NCBI GenBank assembly: GCA_900470445.1
Contig: UCAU01000003.1
Span: 1 to 64,000, forward strand
Source of the DNA: Hyphomicrobiales bacterium
Lineage (GTDB): Bacteria; Pseudomonadota; Alphaproteobacteria; Rhizobiales; Devosiaceae
Length of the DNA stretch: 64,000 bases
Reading direction: 5' to 3'
Position numbers and translations under genes: made by a program. Below are positions 58,956 through 64,000 of this stretch, in pieces. Position 1 is the first letter of the stretch. The number at the start of each line of letters is the position of its first letter. Under the pieces are notes generated by a model, which was not told the origin of the DNA, did no database searches, and worked only from the letters and a program-made list of their open reading frames with translations.

Positions 58956-59153
58956 ATGGAAACCCTTCTCAATATCGCCATTGCGCTCGCTTTGATCTTT
59001 GTCGTCATCGTGCTGGGCATGGGTCTGTGGAATATGCTCAAGGGCGGTCCGGGCAATACCAGCCAGAAACTGATGCGCCTGCGCGTCATCGGCCAGGCCG
59101 TGGCGCTGGTGCTGCTGCTCGGCGCGCTCTACTTCTTCGGCGGCCGGGGCTAA
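58956..59153 (+). CDS. Twin transmembrane helix small protein (HIG1-type)
   Basis: A 65-residue protein with two hydrophobic helices (residues 5-26 and 43-62) joined by GGPGNTSQKLMRLRV. The Q-(I)-x-x-x-R-like SQKLMRLR is the HIG1 signature, known from mitochondrial Rcf1 and alphaproteobacterial relatives that associate with cytochrome oxidase. It is followed after two bases by the PduO-type gene, a pair common in Rhizobiales. Confidence 0.85.
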   Translation: METLLNIAIALALIFVVIVLGMGLWNMLKGGPGNTSQKLMRLRVIGQAVALVLLLGALYFFGGRG

Positions 59154-59155
59154 AA

Positions 59156-59752
59156 ATGGTCAAGCTCAACCGCATCTATACCAAGACCGGCGATGACGGC
59201 ACGACCGGGCTGGTGCGTGGCCCCCGCCGCCCCAAATTCGATCCGCGCGTCGAGGCCTATGGTACGGTGGACGAAGCCAACGCCTTTATCGGTCACGCGC
59301 GGCTGCAAACCAACTCCATGCCCAAGATCGATATGCTGCTCTCCCGCGTGCAGAACGACCTCTTCGATGTCGGCTCCGATCTGGCGACCCCCGGCGCCGA
59401 CGATCCCGCGGCCGAGCACCCAACCCTGCGCGTCCGCGCCGTGCAGACGGCATGGCTGGAAAAGCAGATCGACCATTTCAACGCCGATATCAGCCCACTC
59501 AAAAGCTTCGTGCTGCCCGGCGGCACGCCGCTGGCTTCGGCGCTCCATATCGCGCGCACCGTCACGCGCCGTGCCGAACGCCTGACCGTGCAGTTGGCGG
59601 CCGCCGAACCCGATACCAATCCCGAAGCCGTGCGCTACCTCAACCGCCTCTCCGACCTGCTCTTCGTGCTAGCGCGCGTGGCCAATGCCAATGGGGCCAA
59701 GGACGTGCTATGGGTGCCCGGCAATCACGGCGACGTGGCGAAAGGCGACTGA
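59156..59752 (+). CDS. Cob(I)alamin adenosyltransferase, PduO type
   Basis: A 198-residue enzyme that transfers the adenosyl group of ATP to cob(I)alamin, making coenzyme B12. The ATP loop YTKTGDDGTTGL is at residues 8-19, and LPGGTPLASALHIARTVTRRAER contains the conserved Arg residues near 135. It complements cobS and cobT at 35.7-39.3 kb. The ATG at 59156 is the family start. Confidence 0.93.
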   Translation: MVKLNRIYTKTGDDGTTGLVRGPRRPKFDPRVEAYGTVDEANAFIGHARLQTNSMPKIDMLLSRVQNDLFDVGSDLATPGADDPAAEHPTLRVRAVQTAWLEKQIDHFNADISPLKSFVLPGGTPLASALHIARTVTRRAERLTVQLAAAEPDTNPEAVRYLNRLSDLLFVLARVANANGAKDVLWVPGNHGDVAKGD

Positions 59753-59755
59753 CCC

Positions 59756-60439
59756 ATGTTCCTGCCGCTGCATGACACCAATCCTCTAAGGCATGTGCGG
59801 TTTCCCTATGTGACCTATGGGCTGATGGCCGTAACGATCATCTGCTTCCTGTTTCAGTCCGTGCTTCCGCCTGCAGCCTTTGATCAGGCCACCATCGATT
59901 TCGGCATGATCCCCATCGTCGTGCGCAATCTTTATCCCCAGCCTGTGCCCTGGCTGCCCGATTGGGCGACGTTGATCACCTACGCGTTCCTCCACGCCGA
60001 CTGGCTGCATCTGCTCAGCAACATGCTGTTCCTGTGGATTTTCGGCGACAATATCGAAGACGCCATGGGCCATGTCCGGTTCCTGGCCTTCTATCTGATC
60101 TGCGCCATCTGCGCGGCCCTGGCTCATATGGCGTTCAACCTCGACGCCAATGGCCCGCTGATCGGCGCGTCGGGCGCCGTGGCCGGCGTCATGGGCGCCT
60201 ATATCCTGCTCTTCCCCCATGCCCGGGTTTTCGTCCTGGCCCGCATCATCATCCCCATTCCCCTGCCCGTACCGGCGTTCTGGATGCTGGGTTTCTGGGT
60301 CGCCACCCAGCTGTTCTATGTAGTGATCGGCTCGACCGAATCGGTCGCTTGGTGGGCCCATCTGGGCGGCTTTGTCACTGGCATCATCCTGGCGGCCGGC
60401 CTCAAACGGCGCGAAGTGGTGTTCTGGGGTGGCCGCTGA
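59756..60439 (+). CDS. Rhomboid family intramembrane serine protease
   Basis: A 227-residue membrane protease with about six helices. The catalytic serine is in GASGAVAGVMGAY near residue 141 and the histidine in WAHLGGFVTGI near residue 200, with the usual WLHLLSNMLFLWIFG before it. It starts three bases after the PduO-type gene. Its substrates are unknown. Confidence 0.93.
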   Translation: MFLPLHDTNPLRHVRFPYVTYGLMAVTIICFLFQSVLPPAAFDQATIDFGMIPIVVRNLYPQPVPWLPDWATLITYAFLHADWLHLLSNMLFLWIFGDNIEDAMGHVRFLAFYLICAICAALAHMAFNLDANGPLIGASGAVAGVMGAYILLFPHARVFVLARIIIPIPLPVPAFWMLGFWVATQLFYVVIGSTESVAWWAHLGGFVTGIILAAGLKRREVVFWGGR

Positions 60440-60538
60440 CCTCGGCGGCAATTTCACCAAATCGCCACAATATTCCAAGTCTTTGTTTACCGCCCAAGCG
60501 CTAGTCTACACCTTCATTGACCCAGAAGGGACGGTCCA

Positions 60539-60721
60539 TTGGATAGCGATCTGGCCATGCAAATGGTGACCATGCGGGCTGCGGTAACGCAGAATTCCGT
60601 GCAGATGGCCGTGCTCAAGAAGACCCACGACCTGGAGGCGACCCTTCTCAATACCCTGCTGCAATCCGCCCCCGCCGCGCCGCCGCCGGGTCAGGGTCTC
60701 AGGATAGACAAGCAGGCCTGA
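60539..60721 (+). CDS. YjfB-like putative motility protein
   Basis: A 60-residue protein resembling the YjfB family: a short helical VTQNSVQMAVLKKTHDLEAT followed by LLNTLLQSAP and a Pro-rich end. The family is linked to motility by name only. It starts with TTG at 60539. The next small gene begins two bases later, so the two are co-transcribed. No flagellar genes are nearby. Confidence 0.65.
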   Translation: MDSDLAMQMVTMRAAVTQNSVQMAVLKKTHDLEATLLNTLLQSAPAAPPPGQGLRIDKQA

Positions 60722-60722
60722 T

Positions 60723-60944
60723 ATGAGCAACTCCATCGGCACCAGCCCACCGGCCATGATCAACCGCATCGTTGATCGCGCCGGCACGCCAGCGGTGGCT
60801 CAGCTCGCCAAGGTCGCCGAACTCACCGCGCAATTGCGCATCGCTGCCGCCGAAGAACAGGCCAAGGCCGCCTTGCTCAATCCCCAAGCGGACACAAAGG
60901 CGCCGGTGATCAATTCGGGCGCCGTGGTGGATCGGCTGATCTAG
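60723..60944 (+). CDS. Small uncharacterised helical protein
   Basis: A 73-residue protein, Ala/Glu-rich in the middle ([20 protein letters not shown]), likely helical and soluble. No domain is recognised. It follows the YjfB-like gene by one base and overlaps the convergent tlpA by four bases. It may act with its upstream neighbour. Confidence 0.5.
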   Translation: MSNSIGTSPPAMINRIVDRAGTPAVAQLAKVAELTAQLRIAAAEEQAKAALLNPQADTKAPVINSGAVVDRLI

Positions 60945-61603
60945 CTCTTCAACCCCACCAGCGCCTCGACCACAGCCTCGCCATCAGGGGTGTGCCACTC
61001 GGCTGGCCCCTGCAACACGGCCAGCTCGCAGCCATTTTCATCCAGCACCAGCGTCACTGGCAGGCCCACGGCCACCGCCTCGCGCTTCAGCCGTTCAAAG
61101 GCGGCAAAGCTGCTATCGGCATAGAGCGGCAGGTTCTTGAACTGGTTTTCGTCGAGGAAGCCCTTAGCCTTTTCCAGGCCACCTTCCCCGATATCCAGAT
61201 TAATCGGCAGCACCATGAAGGCGTCCGAATTGTATTTGGTGGCGATGGCATCGAGCGCTGGCATCTCCGCCCGGCACGGCACGCACCAGCTGGCCCAGAA
61301 ATTGACCAGCAGCGCCTTGCCGGAAAAATCGGCAATGCTCACGTCCTTGCCCGTAGCGTCCTTGAACGCCATGGTCTTGTAGCCGCGTCCTTCCCCGGTC
61401 CCCATCAGCGCTGCCAGCTCGCCCTTGGCGGCATTGTCGATGGTTGCGGCAGCCTCTGCCTGCACCGGACACTCCTTGGCGCCGGCAGCATTGCCGAGAT
61501 AGGTCCACGCCGCTATAGCTACGGCCACTCCCGCCACAGCCAGCGTGATGAACAGCCGCGAGCGGTTTGGTGCTGGTTGGTGGGGTGCGCTATTGTCAGA
61601 CAT
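60941..61603 (-). CDS. tlpA: TlpA family thiol:disulfide reductase
   Basis: A 220-residue membrane-anchored thioredoxin-like protein. An N-terminal helix (about residues 16-35) holds the domain in the periplasm, and the active site WCVPC lies near residue 112 in [14 protein letters not shown]. TlpA reduces cytochrome oxidase assembly factors in Rhizobiales. It is divergent from argH with a 21-base gap, a conserved order. Confidence 0.92.
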   Translation of the reverse strand: MSDNSAPHQPAPNRSRLFITLAVAGVAVAIAAWTYLGNAAGAKECPVQAEAAATIDNAAKGELAALMGTGEGRGYKTMAFKDATGKDVSIADFSGKALLVNFWASWCVPCRAEMPALDAIATKYNSDAFMVLPINLDIGEGGLEKAKGFLDENQFKNLPLYADSSFAAFERLKREAVAVGLPVTLVLDENGCELAVLQGPAEWHTPDGEAVVEALVGLKS

Positions 61604-61624
61604 GCAATCTCCAGGAAACCAGCG

Positions 61625-63073
61625 ATGAGCAACAAGATGTGGGGCGGCCGGTTCGCCACTGGCCCCGACGCCATCATGGAAGAAATCAACGCTTCGATCG
61701 GATTCGATCAGCGCCTCTTCCGCCAGGATATTGCCGGATCAATCGCCCATGCCACAATGCTCGCCGAGACGGGCATTCTGACGCAGGAAGATCGCGACGC
61801 CATCGTGGCCGGTCTAAATGAGGTGCTGGCGGAAATCGAGAGCGGCAGCTTCACGTTCTCGCGTGCACTTGAAGACATTCACATGAATGTCGAATCCCGG
61901 CTACGCGAAAAGATCGGCGACGCCGCCGGGCGCCTCCACACCGCCCGCTCGCGGAACGACCAGGTGGCGACCGATTTCAAGCTCTATGTCCGCGACACCA
62001 TCGATACGCTGGTGGTGCAGGTCCATACCCTGCAGCTCGCGCTGGTGACCAAGGCCGAAGACGAAGCCCAAACCATCATGCCCGGCTTCACCCATCTGCA
62101 AAGCGCCCAGCCGGTGACCTTTGGCCATCATCTGCTCGCCTATGTCGAAATGCTAGGCCGCGACGCTGGCCGCTTGCTCGACGCGCGCAAGCGTTTGAAC
62201 GAAAGCCCGCTCGGCTCGGCCGCCCTGGCCGGCACGCCCTATCCGATCAATCGGGAACGGACTGCCGAACAGCTGGGCTTTGATCGCCCCACCGCCAATT
62301 CTCTTGATGCCGTCTCCGACCGCGATTTCATCCTCGAAACCCTGGCCGCCGCCTCGATCTGCGCCATGCATCTTTCCCGCTTTGCCGAGGAAATGGTGAT
62401 CTGGAGCTCCGCCCAATTTGGTTTCGTGCGCCTCTCCGACAAATTCACCACCGGCAGCTCGATCATGCCGCAAAAGCGCAATCCCGACGCTGCCGAGCTG
62501 GTTCGCGCCAAGATCGGCCGGATTATCGGCGCACTGACTTCGCTGATCGTGGTGATGAAGGGCCTGCCGCTCGCCTATTCCAAGGATATGCAGGAAGACA
62601 AGGAAGTCGCCTTCGACGCGCTCGACGCCCTCTCGCTGTCCCTGGCCGCGATGACCGGCATGGTGGGCGACATGGTGCCCAATCGCGAACGCATGCGCGT
62701 CTCGGCCGCGGCCGGCTTTTCCACCGCCACCGACATTGCCGATTGGCTGGTGCGCGAGCTCAATATCCCCTTCCGCGATGCCCACCACATTACCGGGCAG
62801 ATCGTCGCCTTGGCCGAGCAGAAGAATTGCGGCCTGGAAGGCCTCACCATCGAGGACTTCAAATTCATTGACCAGCGCATCGATAGCCGCATCCACAAGG
62901 TGCTGACGGTCGAGGCCTCGGTCGCGGCCCGCCAGTCCTATGGCGGCACGGCGCCCGCCAATGTGCTGATCCAGGCCGCCCGCTGGAAGACCATTCTCAC
63001 CGGTGAGCCGCATGATCCGAAGCCGCTGCAAAAGAAAAAGCATGGCGGCCATGGCGATGGCGGGGTTGAATAA
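61625..63073 (+). CDS. argH: Argininosuccinate lyase
   Basis: A 482-residue enzyme that splits argininosuccinate to arginine and fumarate, the last step of arginine synthesis. The signature loop [12 protein letters not shown] is near residue 279, and TAMSSH-type residues precede it. The C terminus is about 15-20 residues longer than usual and ends in [15 protein letters not shown], a Lys/His/Gly-rich tail. The ATG at 61625 ([10 protein letters not shown]) is the family start. Confidence 0.95.
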   Translation: MSNKMWGGRFATGPDAIMEEINASIGFDQRLFRQDIAGSIAHATMLAETGILTQEDRDAIVAGLNEVLAEIESGSFTFSRALEDIHMNVESRLREKIGDAAGRLHTARSRNDQVATDFKLYVRDTIDTLVVQVHTLQLALVTKAEDEAQTIMPGFTHLQSAQPVTFGHHLLAYVEMLGRDAGRLLDARKRLNESPLGSAALAGTPYPINRERTAEQLGFDRPTANSLDAVSDRDFILETLAAASICAMHLSRFAEEMVIWSSAQFGFVRLSDKFTTGSSIMPQKRNPDAAELVRAKIGRIIGALTSLIVVMKGLPLAYSKDMQEDKEVAFDALDALSLSLAAMTGMVGDMVPNRERMRVSAAAGFSTATDIADWLVRELNIPFRDAHHITGQIVALAEQKNCGLEGLTIEDFKFIDQRIDSRIHKVLTVEASVAARQSYGGTAPANVLIQAARWKTILTGEPHDPKPLQKKKHGGHGDGGVE

Positions 63074-63123
63074 CCCCGCTGCTGGCCCCACCATATCGGT
63101 GTTGAACTGATTTGGACGGAGCG

Positions 63124-63843
63124 ATGCGAGCCAAAATCCGACAGATGCGCCTTTCCGAGCGTCATGTCGCCCTCGTGCAGCACGCTTCGCTTTCCGACGA
63201 AATGCCCCCGCCCCCGGAAGGGATGCGGGCGGCCACGTCAGACGATCACAACGCCACCATCCACGACCTGCTGGGCGCCGAGCCCCATAGCGGCGAAGTC
63301 TGGTTCTTTGCTTATGGCTCGCTGATCTGGAAGCCGGCCTGCGATTTCGTCGAAATGCGCACCGGCGTGGTGCGTGGCTGGCACCGTGCTTTTTGCCTGG
63401 GCTGGAACAACCGCTTCCGCGGCAGCGACGAAAATCCCGGCCTCATGCTGGCGCTCGATCGCGGCGGCGCCTGCAAGGGCGTGCTCTATCGCCTGCCCGC
63501 CGATAAGATCGACGAAAACCTGACCAAGCTGCTCGAGCGCGAAATGGGCTGGCTGCCCTCTGCTTTTCCGCCACGCTGGGTCAATGTGCAAAGCGGCGAG
63601 CGCAGTATCCGCGCCATCACCTTCTGCATCGACCGCCGTTCGGGCCGCTACGTCTCGGGCCTTACCGTCGATGCCATTGCCGATGTGCTGGCCAAAGCGG
63701 TCGGCAATCGCGGCTCCATGGCCGAATATCTCTTCGCCACCGTGCGGCATCTGGAAGATATGGGCATTCATGACCCCCATCTCTGGCAGTTGCAAAACCT
63801 CGTCGCCGAGCGGATCGAAGCCGCTTATGCGGTGAATCGATAA
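63124..63843 (+). CDS. Gamma-glutamylcyclotransferase, ChaC type
   Basis: A 239-residue protein of the ChaC group, which breaks glutathione to 5-oxoproline and Cys-Gly. The substrate-binding motif VWFFAYGSLIWKP is near residue 58, and the catalytic glutamate is expected in LLEREMGW near residue 140. It lies between argH and lysA, where related genomes usually keep a small lipoprotein gene. The ATG at 63124 has GGACGGAG upstream. Confidence 0.88.
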   Translation: MRAKIRQMRLSERHVALVQHASLSDEMPPPPEGMRAATSDDHNATIHDLLGAEPHSGEVWFFAYGSLIWKPACDFVEMRTGVVRGWHRAFCLGWNNRFRGSDENPGLMLALDRGGACKGVLYRLPADKIDENLTKLLEREMGWLPSAFPPRWVNVQSGERSIRAITFCIDRRSGRYVSGLTVDAIADVLAKAVGNRGSMAEYLFATVRHLEDMGIHDPHLWQLQNLVAERIEAAYAVNR

Positions 63844-63940
63844 GTCTTGCTTTCGTTTTTCCAAGCGGTGCCGTAGAGGTCGTCGCCAGACGGGCAACAC
63901 CCACCGCGTCCTTGTGGATGCGGGACGACCGGGAACTAAA

Positions 63941-64000
63941 ATGGTCCACCATTTCGAACACCGCGACGGCACCCTTTTTGCCGAGGACGTCAATCTCAAC
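63941..64000 (+). CDS. lysA: Diaminopimelate decarboxylase, N-terminal fragment
   Basis: The first 20 codons (MVHHFEHRDGTLFAEDVNLN), cut by the window edge. The HHF-x-RDG-x-L-x-AEDV pattern and the position after tlpA-argH match lysA of Rhizobiales. The full enzyme would be a PLP-dependent decarboxylase making lysine from meso-diaminopimelate, linking to lysC at 13 kb. Confidence 0.8.
   Translation, partial: MVHHFEHRDGTLFAEDVNLN

Overview
The window is high-GC DNA from an alphaproteobacterium of the order Hyphomicrobiales (Rhizobiales), most likely Devosia or a close relative. The order is supported by gene order: lysC-ptsP-prfA-prmC-DUF4167-clpB, the helicase/S4-protein/fdxA/carD block, J-protein-cobS-cobT, aroK-aroB next to xerD, secA divergent from a parvulin gene, and tlpA divergent from argH followed by lysA. 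The genus is inference. Almost everything is chromosomal housekeeping. I saw no rRNA, tRNA, IS element, prophage or CRISPR array.

Layout. 1-650 is non-coding. 0.65-14.3 kb holds an M23 endopeptidase, a DHA2-type efflux pump, a VOC protein, clpB, a DUF4167 protein, prmC, prfA, ptsP and lysC. A BrnT/BrnA toxin-antitoxin pair sits between lysC and ubiG (14.4-15.0 kb). After ubiG come two uncharacterised secreted proteins, then about 1 kb packed with palindromic repeats and two strong hairpin-plus-T-tract structures in front of ilvD. A lower-GC, frameshifted glycosyltransferase gene follows at 20.1-21.4 kb.

21.5-33.7 kb: aldo/keto reductase, DUF1178, nitrilase-like amidase, grxC, comF, an NDUFAF5-like methyltransferase, carD, fdxA, a GNAT, an S4 RNA-binding protein, a SUV3-like helicase, DUF3108 and rpmB. 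33.8-40.5 kb: a YhhQ-type queuosine-precursor transporter, a phytase-like esterase, cobT, a methyltransferase, cobS, a J-domain protein and bolA. 40.5-50.8 kb: aroB, aroK, a small membrane protein, xerD, accA, a YkuD L,D-transpeptidase, an orphan membrane-anchored protein, secA and a periplasmic parvulin.

50.8-64 kb: a TetR regulator divergent from a two-helix membrane protein with two visible operators, an HNH endonuclease, an esterase, a LuxR-type regulator, an Omp25-like barrel, an AlkA-type glycosylase, gluQRS, an NmrA-like dehydrogenase with a divergent LysR regulator, a HIG1-type small protein, a PduO-type cobalamin adenosyltransferase, a rhomboid protease, a YjfB-like small protein, tlpA, argH, a ChaC-type gamma-glutamylcyclotransferase and the first 20 codons of lysA at the right edge.

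The most unusual signal is a family of about 100-nt GTAC-centred imperfect hairpins. Three close copies (10.6, 34.6 and 39.5 kb) and one relative (20.0 kb) each lie at the 3' end of a minus-strand gene. The central core is nearly invariant, while the flanking arms differ in sequence but keep base-pairing, which points to a selected RNA structure. A second, unrelated family of composite palindromes (GTCATTCCGGC type) recurs at 17.1-17.7, 26.9 and 31.9 kb.
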